From: Halalkalibacter krulwichiae | GTDB taxonomy: Bacteria > Bacillota > Bacilli > Bacillales > Bacillaceae_D | Direction: 5' to 3' | DNA length: 64,000 bases | Assembly: GCF_002109385.1 (NCBI RefSeq) | Contig: NZ_CP020814.1 | Coordinates: 4,425,501-4,489,500, forward strand | In this document: in pieces, positions 50,935 through 60,358 of the stretch | Numbering within the stretch: the stretch's first letter is position 1 | How the letters are laid out: each line of letters opens with the position of its first letter | The notes under the pieces: generated by a model | Told to the model about the DNA's origin: nothing | Databases searched by the model: none | Seen by the model: the letters and a program-made list of their open reading frames with translations, nothing else | Position numbers and translations under genes: made by a program

Positions 50935-51374
50935 TTAGTCGTATCCTCCTCTAATGTCAACCGGACTTCATGCGTCCCTGTTTCCTGGCCTTGCAATAAA
51001 AATTTATACGTTAACTTAATTTTCCCACGTGTTTTACCTGATGGCCATTGCACGAGTAATTTATCCGTAATCGCTGTTGTTTCCCATGAAGCATCAGGCG
51101 TAACATATCGTCCGAATGTTTCTTCGCCAACAACGAAACCTTGACGCATTAAAATCGTTCCTTGTCGAATCAACATCAGCTCTCGTCCATCCCACTTCAT
51201 CGTAGTTTGGACTTTTTCTGAATCAGATAACGCCTCTTCAAACCGCAAGTAATCTTGCCTTCCTTTGTGAAAAAGCTCACCGCGTGTTGTAAATTCGTAG
51301 GCATCACTATGATCGCCATAATTAATTTTGTTTTGAAATCTCATTTTGACAGATCGTTTTATCGCTTTATTCAT
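50931..51374 (-). CDS. ywiB: DUF1934 beta-barrel protein YwiB
   Basis: 147 residues, a lipocalin-like calycin fold by family: alternating beta strands with [67 protein letters not shown]. No catalytic residues are apparent. AGAGGTG lies upstream of the ATG at 51374. It overlaps argS as in other Bacillus. The ligand is unknown. Confidence 0.88.
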   Translation of the reverse strand: MNKAIKRSVKMRFQNKINYGDHSDAYEFTTRGELFHKGRQDYLRFEEALSDSEKVQTTMKWDGRELMLIRQGTILMRQGFVVGEETFGRYVTPDASWETTAITDKLLVQWPSGKTRGKIKLTYKFLLQGQETGTHEVRLTLEEDTTK

Positions 51375-51485
51375 GCCGCCAGCACACCTCTCTATTTCTC
51401 AAGTTTAGCGAGTTTACAAGCGAGTTGCAAGACAACGATGTAGGGAAATAAGCGTTAGAACTAAAAATAAAGAGAAAAGCAGGCG

Positions 51486-51652
51486 TTTAAGGGCATTGAA
51501 AAAGGAAAACCGCCTTTTTCCATTTGAATTACAATGGCTCCTCGCATTGCGCGTCTTTTTCGGAAAACCACCGAAAAAGTCTTAACTGATTGCAATGGCT
51601 CCGCTCATTGTTTAAGGGCATTGAAAAAGGAAAACCGCCTTTTTCAATGCCC
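51486..51652. repeat. Composite intergenic repeat, copy C (behind speE)
   Basis: Plus-strand order: first hairpin unit 51486-51520; box ACAATGGCTCCTCGCATTG (51531-51549); GCGC; hairpin CTTTTTCGG (51555-51563) / CCGAAAAAG (51571-51579); CTTAA; box TGCAATGGCTCCGCTCATTG (51591-51610); full hairpin 51616-51652. 51486-51520 and 51611-51645 are a 35-base identical direct repeat. Confidence 0.85.
51616..51652 (-). terminator. Terminator hairpin of speE
   Basis: GGGCATTGAAAAAGG (51616-51630) and CCTTTTTCAATGCCC (51638-51652), exact 15-bp arms starting five bases after the speE stop. Confidence 0.85.
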
Positions 51653-51657
51653 TTTTT

Positions 51658-52485
51658 TTATTTTATTAGGTCTGCTACGAATTTTGGTAGTGCGAAGCAT
51701 GCTGTGTGTAGTTCTTTTGTGTAGTATTTCGTTTCAATGTCGTGGAAACGGCTTTTTTCTACTGTTAATGGGTCGTGCTTTTTTGATCCGATTGTGAACG
51801 TCCAAAGTCCGCTTGGGTATGTTGGAATGTTGGCTGTGTATAGTCGAGTGATCGGGAATATTTCTTTTACATCACTGTGTACTTTGCTTACTAATTCTTT
51901 CTGAAACCATGGGTTGTCTGTTTGAGCAACGAAGATTCCATCTTCTTTTAGTGCTCTTGAGATGCCTTCGTAGAATCCCTTTTCAAATAATTTAACCGCT
52001 GGGCCTACTGGTTCTGTTGAGTCAACCATGATGACGTCGTACTGATTCTCTGCTTTTGCAATATGCATAAAGCCGTCGTCAACTTGTACATCAACACGCG
52101 AGTCTTCTAAAGCACCTGCAATGGTTGGTAAGTACTTTTTTGAATACTCAATGACTTTCCCGTCAATCTCAACTAATGTTGCTTTTTCTACAGATGGATG
52201 TTTAAGAACTTCACGAATAACGCCCCCGTCTCCTCCACCAACTACAAGAACGTGTTTCGGATTCGGGTGAGTGAATAGTGGAACATGTGCCACCATTTCA
52301 TGATAGACAAATTCATCTTTCTCCGTTGTCATGACCATTCCATCTAATACAAGCATATTTCCGAACTCTTCTGTTTCAATCATATCCAGTTTTTGAAATT
52401 CTGTTTGTTCCGTATGAAGTGTCTGTTTTATTTTTGCAGTGATTCCAAAACGCTCTGTTTGTTTTTCTGTATACCATAATTCCAT
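51658..52485 (-). CDS. speE: Spermidine synthase
   Basis: 275 residues from the ATG at 52485, with GAGGTG seven bases upstream. An N-terminal beta domain starts [14 protein letters not shown]; the SAM-type Rossmann core has [15 protein letters not shown], and [10 protein letters not shown] holds the gatekeeping Asp. It moves the aminopropyl group of decarboxylated SAM to putrescine. In B. subtilis speB (agmatinase) follows; here the next thing is repeat copy C and then ywiB. Confidence 0.95.
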   Translation of the reverse strand: MELWYTEKQTERFGITAKIKQTLHTEQTEFQKLDMIETEEFGNMLVLDGMVMTTEKDEFVYHEMVAHVPLFTHPNPKHVLVVGGGDGGVIREVLKHPSVEKATLVEIDGKVIEYSKKYLPTIAGALEDSRVDVQVDDGFMHIAKAENQYDVIMVDSTEPVGPAVKLFEKGFYEGISRALKEDGIFVAQTDNPWFQKELVSKVHSDVKEIFPITRLYTANIPTYPSGLWTFTIGSKKHDPLTVEKSRFHDIETKYYTKELHTACFALPKFVADLIK

Positions 52486-52687
52486 TATCATTCACCTCAA
52501 TAATTTCTAACGTCTTCATCTATAGGGTTTTCTATTTTTTGCTTTCTAATCTAACAAAGAAAGTATAAAGCAACGGAAAAAAAAAGCAAGTTAAATTTAT
52601 CCAAACACTTGACTATTCTGACGTTTAAAAAATTCAAAAATTACCGAAGATGAAAAGATAAGAGAGTTACGATTGGGGTGACATTGT

Positions 52688-54754
52688 ATGGAAGTCGTCG
52701 TGAACCGAGGAGTCCGGCGTAGAAGACGTTTGTTTCGTTTATTCATTCGATTAATGCTGATCTTTTTAGTAATAGGAGCTGCCATGTGTGTTGGCCTTCT
52801 ATCCTATACAAAGATGCAAGGTCCACCGCCTCTCAATGTGCCACAAACAACTGTCTATTACGGGGCAGACAATTCTCCAATTGGAGAGCATCATAAAGGC
52901 GAAAACCGTCATTGGGTTCCTTTATCAGAAATTGATCCTAATGTCATTGATGCAACGATTTCAATTGAAGATCGCCGTTTTTACAGTCATTGGGGCTTTG
53001 ACCTTACGCGTATTGGTGGGGCCGTTATTGCCAATTTGCGCTCAGGCTCTAGAGCCCAAGGTGCAAGCACACTCACACAACAATACGCACGAAATCTCTA
53101 TTTGAGTCACGATAAAACATGGATACGGAAATGGAACGAACTCTTATATTCCTTACGACTTGAGATGAATTACGACAAGGATAAAATTCTCGAAGGGTAT
53201 TTAAATACCGTTTACTATGGACATGGTGCTTACGGCATCGAAGCAGCATCACAGCATTACTTTGGTAAGCCTGCAAAACAATTATCATTAGCTGAAGCAA
53301 GTATGCTTTCAGGCATTCCTAAAGGGCCGAGCTATTATTCTCCTTTATTTGATCTAGATCGAGCTAAGAATCGTCAAGCCGTTGTCTTACAATCCATGGT
53401 GCAAAACGGAGTCATCAATCAGGTGGAAGCTGATGAAGCACATTTAGAGCCATTAAACTTCATCCAAAATGAGCTTGAGCGACCTGCTGATGTTGGACCT
53501 TATTTTCAAGATGTAGTCGAACAGAAATTAATTGAGGAAGTAGGAATTGATCCAGCTCTCATTGAAGCGGGCGGATTGAAGGTTTATACGACGCTAGATC
53601 CAAAGATCCAAAAAGAAGCTGAATACTGGGTCGAACGAGAAATGCCTGACAATGAGCTGCAAACAGCCCTTGTTTCGATTGATCCCCGTACTGGTGATGT
53701 CAAAGCACTCATAGGCGGAACAAATTACGTTGAAAGTCCTTATAACCGGGCCGTTACAGCTACGCGAAGCCCAGGTTCATCGTTTAAACCGTTTATCTAT
53801 TACGCAGCGCTTGAGAACGGCTATACACCTGCCTCTACGCTCCTTAGTGAAGCGACGAGCTTCAGTATTGATGATGGCCGAGATGTGTGGTCTCCAACGA
53901 ATTTCAACGAAAATTACGCAGAAGATTTTATTACCTTGCTTCAAGCAATGGCGTTTTCCGATAATATCTATGCCGTGAAAACTCATCTATTATTAGGGAC
54001 AGATAAGGGAATTGAGCTTGCCAGACGTGTCGGAATTGAAAGCCCATTAGGGGATCATCCTTCACTGGCACTTGGAACTTCTAATGTCAGTGTTCTTGAA
54101 ATGACAAGAGCTTATAGCGCTTTTGCCAATGGCGGCCATAAGGTCGAGCCACGATTTATCCGGAAAATTGTTGATGCTGACGGCGAAGTCATCTATGAAT
54201 CAGAACCAGAGTTGGTACAAGTACTAGATCCTAAACTAGCCTTTATTATGACTGACTTAATGACCGGAATGTTTGATCCTTATTTAAATGCACACACATC
54301 GGTTACTGGTCGCTCAATCTCCCACTTACTAAACCGTCCTGTTGCTGGTAAATCAGGATCGACATCAACCGATAGTTGGATGGTCGGCTATACACCGCAA
54401 CTTGTGACAAGTGTCTGGGTCGGTTTTAACGAGGGAATCAAACTGGACCACGCATCCTACGGCCAAATCGCTAAAAATATTTGGGCGAACTTTACCGAAA
54501 AAGCGTTAGAGGATCAGCCGGTTATGGAATTTCAAAAGCCTGATGGCGTCATTGGAGTGAAAATGAACCCAGAAAATGGATTGCTTGCAACGGAACACTG
54601 TCCAACCCATCGAACAACTTACTTTGTGGAAGGGACCGAACCAACTAAAGAGTGTCCTGCGCCTGAAAACAGCGAAGAAGCAGATGCGATTGATGAAGAA
54701 GCTCATGAAAAGGAAAAATTCTTGCAGCGTTTCTTTAAATGGTTTGGACATTGA
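52688..54754 (+). CDS. pbpG: Class A penicillin-binding protein (PbpG-like)
   Basis: 688 residues. A short basic N-terminus and one membrane anchor (about 17-39) precede the GT51 domain: Glu94-Asp95 in SIEDRRFYSHWG, GASTLTQQYARNL, then the transpeptidase with SPGSSFKPF (SxxK), SDN and GKSGSTSTD (KSG). It polymerises and crosslinks peptidoglycan. Divergent from speE and followed by ywhD, as B. subtilis pbpG (ywhE), which serves in the forespore. No sporulation-type promoter was convincing. Confidence 0.93.
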   Translation: MEVVVNRGVRRRRRLFRLFIRLMLIFLVIGAAMCVGLLSYTKMQGPPPLNVPQTTVYYGADNSPIGEHHKGENRHWVPLSEIDPNVIDATISIEDRRFYSHWGFDLTRIGGAVIANLRSGSRAQGASTLTQQYARNLYLSHDKTWIRKWNELLYSLRLEMNYDKDKILEGYLNTVYYGHGAYGIEAASQHYFGKPAKQLSLAEASMLSGIPKGPSYYSPLFDLDRAKNRQAVVLQSMVQNGVINQVEADEAHLEPLNFIQNELERPADVGPYFQDVVEQKLIEEVGIDPALIEAGGLKVYTTLDPKIQKEAEYWVEREMPDNELQTALVSIDPRTGDVKALIGGTNYVESPYNRAVTATRSPGSSFKPFIYYAALENGYTPASTLLSEATSFSIDDGRDVWSPTNFNENYAEDFITLLQAMAFSDNIYAVKTHLLLGTDKGIELARRVGIESPLGDHPSLALGTSNVSVLEMTRAYSAFANGGHKVEPRFIRKIVDADGEVIYESEPELVQVLDPKLAFIMTDLMTGMFDPYLNAHTSVTGRSISHLLNRPVAGKSGSTSTDSWMVGYTPQLVTSVWVGFNEGIKLDHASYGQIAKNIWANFTEKALEDQPVMEFQKPDGVIGVKMNPENGLLATEHCPTHRTTYFVEGTEPTKECPAPENSEEADAIDEEAHEKEKFLQRFFKWFGH

Positions 54755-54865
54755 TCAGGTGAATGCTTTTCGGACGTTGTTCGTATTGTCCACCTATTCA
54801 ACGAATCGTAGCCTTTACCGAGCACTGCCTATCGTCTTTGGCGGAAAAAATTGTTTAGAAAAAGT

Positions 54866-54901
54866 GAAAAAGCGCAAGGGAATATTCCCTTGCGCTTTTT
54901 C
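54866..54901. terminator. Terminator of pbpG
   Basis: A 36-base perfect palindrome, GAAAAAGCGCAAGGGAAT followed by its reverse complement, ending in TTTTTC. Possibly bidirectional with ywhD, although that stop is 145 bases away. Confidence 0.88.
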
Positions 54902-55046
54902 GTGTCCTAGTATAAATGTGCGTTTATACTTCCTTCAGTTTACTCGAGCTTAGCTAAAAGCTCAAGAGTCGCATTCAGTGTTCAAAAACCTTTCAATGTT
55001 ATTTAAATTTTGGTATTTACAAACGACTAATTATTTGTTCAATTTA

Positions 55047-55574
55047 TTATGAGCTTGCTAATGCATCACGCAATTCTTTATCAGAATTTTCCCACATTTG
55101 TTCGTTGTGCTCTTTCAAGAATTTTGCAAGAATGGCTTTTGATTTTTGATCCATTTCATCAACCAAGATTTTCCCTTTTAACGATTTATCCATTTTGTTG
55201 ACATGCTCAGGCAAACTCTTATAACCGCGGCGAATTTCCGTATCGACGGTCATTTCACAACCAGCTACACCAGCGTAATACGGCTTGCTATCTTTATGTT
55301 GAATGGTCACCCAAACAAGCCAATAAAGCTTGCCATTTGGCACCTTCTCTTTATCCGGAAGGAACTTGATGCGTTTTTCAATGGCTGAGCGTGCATGTAA
55401 AGCTCCCATATCAACAAAGGCTTCACCTTCTTCCGGATCGACAAATACAGGAGATACATTATCTAAATTTAACGTTCCAGCTCCGTATCCACCATGCCCA
55501 TCTGTAGAATCATTGCTAAGAATATTGAACCCACTCGTTTTCTTCTTCAAGTTATCATTGTTTAACAAGTCCAT
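55047..55574 (-). CDS. ywhD: YwhD family protein
   Basis: 175 residues from the ATG at 55574, chosen because AGGAAGGG lies upstream; a longer in-frame extension to 55676 has no ribosome site. Family marks: GFNILSNDSTDGHGGYGAGTL, VFVDPEEGEAFVDMGALHARS, LYWLVWVTIQH. Restricted to Bacillaceae, function unknown. It lies between pbpG and ywgA as in B. subtilis. Confidence 0.88.
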   Translation of the reverse strand: MDLLNNDNLKKKTSGFNILSNDSTDGHGGYGAGTLNLDNVSPVFVDPEEGEAFVDMGALHARSAIEKRIKFLPDKEKVPNGKLYWLVWVTIQHKDSKPYYAGVAGCEMTVDTEIRRGYKSLPEHVNKMDKSLKGKILVDEMDQKSKAILAKFLKEHNEQMWENSDKELRDALASS

Positions 55575-55758
55575 CTTTAACACCCTTCCTATCCTCTTTG
55601 TTAGAATTCTACACAAAACAGCCGACTTTATGCTAGTCTCAAGCAGCGGAAATGTCACAACTCTTTTATTCATCATAATATAGAAACATAAATTCGCGTA
55701 CTGCTTTTTCTTGACGCTCTTTTCTTTAAGCAGTTGGATCGTTATCTAAGTTCAGAAA

Positions 55759-55794
55759 AACAAGCCCCTTTCCCAACCTGGAAAAGTGAGCTTC
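55759..55794 (-). terminator. Terminator of ywfO-ywgA
   Basis: An imperfect stem: AAGCCCCTTTCC on one side and GGAAAAGTGAGCTT on the other, followed on the minus strand by TGTTTTTC. It starts five bases after the ywgA stop. Confidence 0.65.
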
Positions 55795-55798
55795 ATCA

Positions 55799-56302
55799 TT
55801 AATGGGCAAGCTTGCGCAATATTTCAATAAACGTATAAGCTTGTTCAATATCTTCTTCTGTATAATTCGATTTCTTTTTTAACGTAAATACCTTTTCCTT
55901 AACCTCATCTCGCGTTAACTCTTCAAAATAAAGCAAAGTCGAAACAAGCTCAAGAAAACGTGAGCTCTGATTATTTAAACGGTCAATTAACTCCTTGCTC
56001 TCAGGGAAATCACATTGGTATAAATCAAGAAATTTTTGCCCTTCTTCTGACAATCCATATCGATATTGATAGTAATTTCCTTTGTCTTCTTTTTGTTCAG
56101 CAACGAATCCAAGGTTGCATAACTCTTCAATTCGTAAACTAAGCTCCTCCGAATACGGTCCAAACATGTGAAATTTAAACCGCTCTGAAAATGGCACATT
56201 CATTTTTTTAGCGATATAAATAATTTTCTGCAGCTTCTTCCGTCCAACAATCTCACCAGCTTGCAAAAACAATGCCATCACATTTGCATGATCCTTCAGC
56301 AA
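55799..56302 (-). CDS. ywgA: YwgA family protein (DUF4065/SocA-like)
   Basis: 167 residues. The start is TTG at 56302 with GGGGGAG upstream. N-terminal GEIVGRKKLQKIIYIAKKM, then FKFHMFGPYSEELS, typical of SocA/Panacea-like folds that in other bacteria act as antitoxin chaperones or ClpXP adaptors. That role is not shown for YwgA. Thirteen bases separate it from ywfO, so they form one transcript. Confidence 0.85.
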   Translation of the reverse strand: MLKDHANVMALFLQAGEIVGRKKLQKIIYIAKKMNVPFSERFKFHMFGPYSEELSLRIEELCNLGFVAEQKEDKGNYYQYRYGLSEEGQKFLDLYQCDFPESKELIDRLNNQSSRFLELVSTLLYFEELTRDEVKEKVFTLKKKSNYTEEDIEQAYTFIEILRKLAH

Positions 56303-56315
56303 AGCATGCTCCCCC

Positions 56316-57614
56316 TTATACGTTTAATAATTCTCGGATCTTTTCCTTAATGTCTTTATGTTCACGTTCATCTTCTAAATAATCGAGTGGAAAGTAGAGT
56401 TTATGGTCTGTGCGTTTCTTTCCTGAGATCGCCTCAACGACCTCAGATTCACGGGATAACTCTCGTAACTTCCCATTTGGCATTATTAGATGGATCGGCA
56501 ATCGTTCTTCTTCCTCACCTGGGCGATAAAAATCATAAGGCAGGTCAGACGATGAATCAACGACTAAATAATAATCTGGATTCAAATTGGCTTTTTTGAA
56601 TAAGTCTTGGAGCACGAGCCAATCATTCATCTGAAGATTCGGGTTAAACTCGACATACTTAAACAATTTTCTATTAAGAAATCTTACACAAAGATCTCTT
56701 AAAATGCGATCCTCTTCATCTTGCCAAATTTGAAAATAATACATGGTTATCGCCTCATCTAGGCGTAAATAATCGTCCAAGCTCCCTTTTCCATTAAAAA
56801 AGGAATAAAAATGGTTAGGCTTATGCTTAAAGTCGTAGCCCTCTTCATATAGCTGCTTCACCCGCATAAAAATTTTGCTTAAAATCACTTCTGCACTTCT
56901 CGTTACTGGGTGGAAATAGACTTGCCAATACATTTGATAACGACTCATAATATAGTCCTCAACTGCATGCATGCCACTTTGTTTAATCGCGACTTGATCC
57001 TCCATCGGACGCATCACTCGTAAGATCCGTTCCATATCAAAATGCCCATAGCTCACCCCTGTGTAGTAAGCATCACGTTGTAGGTAATCCATCCGGTCGG
57101 CATCTATTTGACTAGAAATAATGCTTGTCACAAGTTTATTGGAGTACGTCTTCTCGATCACATCTGCAACCGCTTGGGGAAACGTTGGACTAACGTTTGA
57201 AAGTACTTCGTTAATTTCTGTATCTCCAAGAATGATCTCTCTTGTCCATTCTTCATGATCGGTATCAAATACTTTCTCAAACGAATGAGAAAATGGACCA
57301 TGTCCTACGTCATGTAATAACGCAGCAGAAAGCGCCAGTAACCGTTCATTCTCATCCCAATGCGGACGACCTTGAAACACTTCAAGAATTCTCCTTGTGA
57401 TCTCATATACACCTAGAGAATGGTTGAAGCGGGTATGTTCGGCTCCATGGAAAGTCACATAAGTTGTCCCTAGCTGTCTTACCCGACGCAATCGCTGAAA
57501 TTCCTTTGTTCCAATTAATTCCCAAATCAATTCATCTCGAACATGAATATAACGGTGCACCGGATCCTTAAATACCTTTTCTTCACTTAACTGACCATAA
57601 TAAGGTTTTGTCAT
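56316..57614 (-). CDS. ywfO: HD-domain phosphohydrolase YwfO
   Basis: 432 residues from the ATG at 57614 (GGAGAGGG upstream). The HD metal site is seen as AEHTRFNHSLGVYE with the HxxxxN arrangement, then ALLHDVGHGPFSHSFE and later DADRMDYLQRDAYYTGV. It resembles SAMHD1/dGTPase-type phosphohydrolases of dNTPs or other nucleotides; the natural substrate of YwfO is unknown. It is co-transcribed with ywgA. Confidence 0.9.
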   Translation of the reverse strand: MTKPYYGQLSEEKVFKDPVHRYIHVRDELIWELIGTKEFQRLRRVRQLGTTYVTFHGAEHTRFNHSLGVYEITRRILEVFQGRPHWDENERLLALSAALLHDVGHGPFSHSFEKVFDTDHEEWTREIILGDTEINEVLSNVSPTFPQAVADVIEKTYSNKLVTSIISSQIDADRMDYLQRDAYYTGVSYGHFDMERILRVMRPMEDQVAIKQSGMHAVEDYIMSRYQMYWQVYFHPVTRSAEVILSKIFMRVKQLYEEGYDFKHKPNHFYSFFNGKGSLDDYLRLDEAITMYYFQIWQDEEDRILRDLCVRFLNRKLFKYVEFNPNLQMNDWLVLQDLFKKANLNPDYYLVVDSSSDLPYDFYRPGEEEERLPIHLIMPNGKLRELSRESEVVEAISGKKRTDHKLYFPLDYLEDEREHKDIKEKIRELLNV

Positions 57615-57750
57615 AACCGTCCCTCTCCATCTATAAGGTAGTTCTAGTATACCTAGAAACCATTCTTGCCTGCTAGGGTAATTTAGTATCCACATCTCAT
57701 GAACTCCATGCTGATTTGAACTGAACCGATAAGCCGGCCGTCTCGAAAAA

Positions 57751-57777
57751 AATCCCTAGCTGCCTCGCAACTAGGAA
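57751..57777 (-). terminator. Terminator of the DUF1450 gene
   Basis: CCTAG/CTAGG with inner TGC/GCA around a short loop; minus strand continues ATTTTTTTCG. Confidence 0.75.
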
Positions 57778-58002
57778 TTATAACTTTACCTTTTTCATTA
57801 CTTTTTCAATTAATTGATCTTCATCCGGTGCTGCAATTGGACGATTATTTACAAAGCAAAACGATTTTTTTCTACCTGGACCGCAATAGGATTGGCAACG
57901 GATATCAATCGTTGCAGCAGAATCCACTTTTTGCAATCGCGGAACGAGTGTTTTTATATTGGTTGCTTGGCATTCATCACAAATGCGGAATTCGTTAGCC
58001 AT
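57778..58002 (-). CDS. Small cysteine-rich protein, DUF1450
   Basis: 74 residues from the ATG at 58002 (AAAGGAAC upstream). Cys8, Cys11, Cys36, Cys40 and Cys49 (RICDEC and [14 protein letters not shown]) suggest a metal-binding or thioredoxin-like ferredoxin fold, as in YuzB relatives. The C-terminal [11 protein letters not shown] is helical. Function unknown. Monocistronic, with its own terminator. Confidence 0.85.
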   Translation of the reverse strand: MANEFRICDECQATNIKTLVPRLQKVDSAATIDIRCQSYCGPGRKKSFCFVNNRPIAAPDEDQLIEKVMKKVKL

Positions 58003-58226
58003 ATAGTCTGTTCCTTTCAACAATTAAAATTCATCTATACTTGCAAAGCTTATCTTCATTTTAGCCAACAAATAGTATAACACAGAGCCTCTCTTATGAA
58101 CAAATGAAGACCATGTTCATTCCTTAGTTTCCCTCCATTTGCATGGATGATACTTTGCGCTATCTTCAGATCCAGCCTTCAAACTGCTATAATAAGGATC
58201 AAACTGACTATTAGGAGTACGCTTTT

Positions 58227-59066
58227 ATGGAAAACAACGACCTTTTAACCATTTCGCCAACATGGCGTTTTCTTGACCATACAACATTTGGACCGCAATT
58301 TGATGCTCTGCAATCATTTGCTTATGATGACACACTCTGTACTTTTATTGGTCAGCATGATGCGACACCGACCATTCGTGCCTGGGTTCATCATCAAACT
58401 GTCGTCCTCGGTATCCAAGATAGCAGGCTTCCTCACATTGAAAAAGGCAGAGCCCTCCTTCTGGAACAAGGCTTTCGCTCCATTGTACGTAATTCTGGCG
58501 GGCTTGCCGTTGTCTTAGATGAAGGAGTCTTAAATGTCTCGCTTATTCTAAAGGAAGAGAAAGGCTTGTCAATTGACCATGGCTACAACTTAATGTACTC
58601 CTTAATTAAGAGCATGTTTGCTTCTTATCCAGTAACGATTGATGCGTATGAAATTGTTGGATCGTATTGTCCAGGAAGCTTTGACTTAAGTATTGCCGGT
58701 CAAAAGTTTGCTGGGATTTCACAACGGCGAATTCGCGGTGGTGTCGCTGTTCAAATTTATCTTTGTGTGACTGGCAGTGGAAGCGAACGAGCTCAATTGA
58801 TTCGCAACTTTTACGATCAGGCCGTTCAAGGAAGTCCAACTAAATTCACTTACCCAATTATACAACCCGAAACGATGGCCTCTTTAAGTGAATTACTCGG
58901 GGTTGAGCTATCAGTAGCTGATGTAATGATGCAATTGTTAAAAACGGCTCAAAGTCAAAACATCCAACTAACGGTACAGCCATTCTCAGAAGAAGAGCAG
59001 CTATTGTTCTCAGACCATTATGATCGTGTCAGATTGCGCAATGAGAAGGCGCTTAGCAACATCTAA
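58227..59066 (+). CDS. lipL: Octanoyl-[GcvH]:protein N-octanoyltransferase LipL
   Basis: 279 residues of the lipoate ligase-like fold. The acyl-accepting Cys148 in [11 protein letters not shown] and Lys160 in [12 protein letters not shown] match the LipL pattern (Cys150/Lys162 in B. subtilis). It moves octanoyl from GcvH to E2 subunits in lipoate assembly. AGGAGTA precedes the ATG. It is convergent with pta. Confidence 0.93.
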   Translation: MENNDLLTISPTWRFLDHTTFGPQFDALQSFAYDDTLCTFIGQHDATPTIRAWVHHQTVVLGIQDSRLPHIEKGRALLLEQGFRSIVRNSGGLAVVLDEGVLNVSLILKEEKGLSIDHGYNLMYSLIKSMFASYPVTIDAYEIVGSYCPGSFDLSIAGQKFAGISQRRIRGGVAVQIYLCVTGSGSERAQLIRNFYDQAVQGSPTKFTYPIIQPETMASLSELLGVELSVADVMMQLLKTAQSQNIQLTVQPFSEEEQLLFSDHYDRVRLRNEKALSNI

Positions 59067-59070
59067 AAAA

Positions 59071-59093
59071 GCGAGCTTAGTTACCAAGCTCGC
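59071..59093. terminator. Bidirectional terminator, lipL / pta
   Basis: GCGAGCTT (59071-59078) and AAGCTCGC (59086-59093), with AAAAAA before and TTTTTTT after. Confidence 0.92.
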
Positions 59094-59106
59094 TTTTTTT
59101 ATTCTT

Positions 59107-60096
59107 TCATGAAGTTACTTTTTGGTTAATAGCTTGCATCGCTGTAATTAGAGAAAGCTTATAAACATCTGCTGCGTTACAACCACGCGACAAGTCATTT
59201 ACTGGTCGGTTAAGTCCTTGAAGAATTGGGCCGATCGCATCATAACCCCCTAAACGCTGTGCAATTTTATATCCAAGGTTTCCAGACTCAAGGCTAGGGA
59301 AAATGAAGACATTTGCTTGACCTTGAAGGGGTGAATCTGGTGCTTTCTTTTGAGCAACAGCAGGAACAAAAGCTGCATCAAATTGGAACTCTCCATCAAT
59401 AACTAGATCTGGTCTAGCTTCTTGAGCAAGCTTTGTTGCTTCTGAAACCTTTTGTGTTTCAATTGATGACGCTGAACCTTTTGTCGAGAAGCTTAGCATC
59501 GCGACTTTCGGATCAAGTCCAAACACTTTCGCAGTTTCAGCTGTTGCAATCGCAATTTCAGCAAGTTCCTCACTATTAGGAGCGATATTGATTGCGCAAT
59601 CACCAAATACAAATTTATGCTCATCTTTAACCATCACGAACACACCAGACGTTCTTTTAATTCCTGGTTGTGTTTTGATAATTTGTAATGCCGGACGAAC
59701 CGTATCACCTGTTGAATGAGCGGCTCCACTTACAAGTCCATCAGCTTTCCCCATGTATACTAACATCGTCCCGAAATAGTTTACATCAACTAATTTCTCA
59801 CGAGCCGTTTCCTCTGTTTCTTTGCCTTTACGGCGTTCGACAAATGCAGCAACCATTTCTGCCATTTCAGTATAGTTATGTGGATCAATAATCGTAACGT
59901 TCCCTAGTTCAACATTGTTTTGTTTCGCCTTCACTTGAACGTCTTCAACATTCCCAATTAAGATAGGTGTGACAACTTTGTCCTTTGCTAAGTTAGCAGC
60001 CGCTTCTAAGATACGTTCATCCGTACCTTCTGGAAGCACAATTGTTGGGTTATGTTTCTCTACTTGTGCTTTGATTTCCTCAAAGAGATTACTCAA
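59107..60096 (-). CDS. pta: Phosphate acetyltransferase
   Basis: 329 residues, the short Pta form. Marks: IVLPEGTDERILEAA, DGLVSGAAHSTGDTVRPALQ, SFSTKGSASS, NVFIFPSLESGNLGYKIAQRLGG (written as family motif, about residues 270-295). It turns acetyl-CoA into acetyl phosphate for acetate overflow with AckA. The start is TTG at 60096 after GAGGAGG. A cre-like site lies about 120-135 bases upstream. Confidence 0.95.
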   Translation of the reverse strand: MSNLFEEIKAQVEKHNPTIVLPEGTDERILEAAANLAKDKVVTPILIGNVEDVQVKAKQNNVELGNVTIIDPHNYTEMAEMVAAFVERRKGKETEETAREKLVDVNYFGTMLVYMGKADGLVSGAAHSTGDTVRPALQIIKTQPGIKRTSGVFVMVKDEHKFVFGDCAINIAPNSEELAEIAIATAETAKVFGLDPKVAMLSFSTKGSASSIETQKVSEATKLAQEARPDLVIDGEFQFDAAFVPAVAQKKAPDSPLQGQANVFIFPSLESGNLGYKIAQRLGGYDAIGPILQGLNRPVNDLSRGCNAADVYKLSLITAMQAINQKVTS

Positions 60097-60215
60097 AATA
60101 ATTCCTCCTCATTCAACCTCGATCAAATATTATATGACAAGAATACTCCTCTTGATTGCAAAAGGGAACCTCCTCAGCCATGTTCATTCAAGTGTTAATT
60201 TTTCAAACAATCTAT

Positions 60216-60231
60216 CTGTTTGCGCTTCCAT
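60216..60231 (-). promoter_or_regulatory. cre site upstream of pta
   Basis: On the minus strand ATGGAAGCGCAAACAG fits WTGNAARCGNWWWCAW at 15 of 16 positions. CcpA activates pta through an upstream cre in B. subtilis, so conserved activation is likely. Confidence 0.7.
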
Positions 60232-60320
60232 AAAATGCGTATTTTTTTAAAATAATATTTCTTATAGTAGGATTGCCAAAGGAATTCAAGCTTATGTGTC
60301 GAATATCTTACAGTGATCAA

Positions 60321-60340
60321 AAATGAATAACCATTCATTT
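60321..60340. promoter_or_regulatory. FadR-like operator upstream of the enoyl-CoA hydratase gene
   Basis: AAATGAAT and ATTCATTT around AACC. The core TGAATAACCATTCATTTA equals the fadF operator at 16 of 18 positions. It ends 18 bases before the start codon, where a repressor would block transcription. Confidence 0.75.
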
Positions 60341-60358
60341 AATAAGGAGGATAAGCTT

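Noticed and set aside
52600..52687. Sporulation sigma promoter for pbpG
   Set aside because: No sequence fits sigma-F or sigma-G at both elements.
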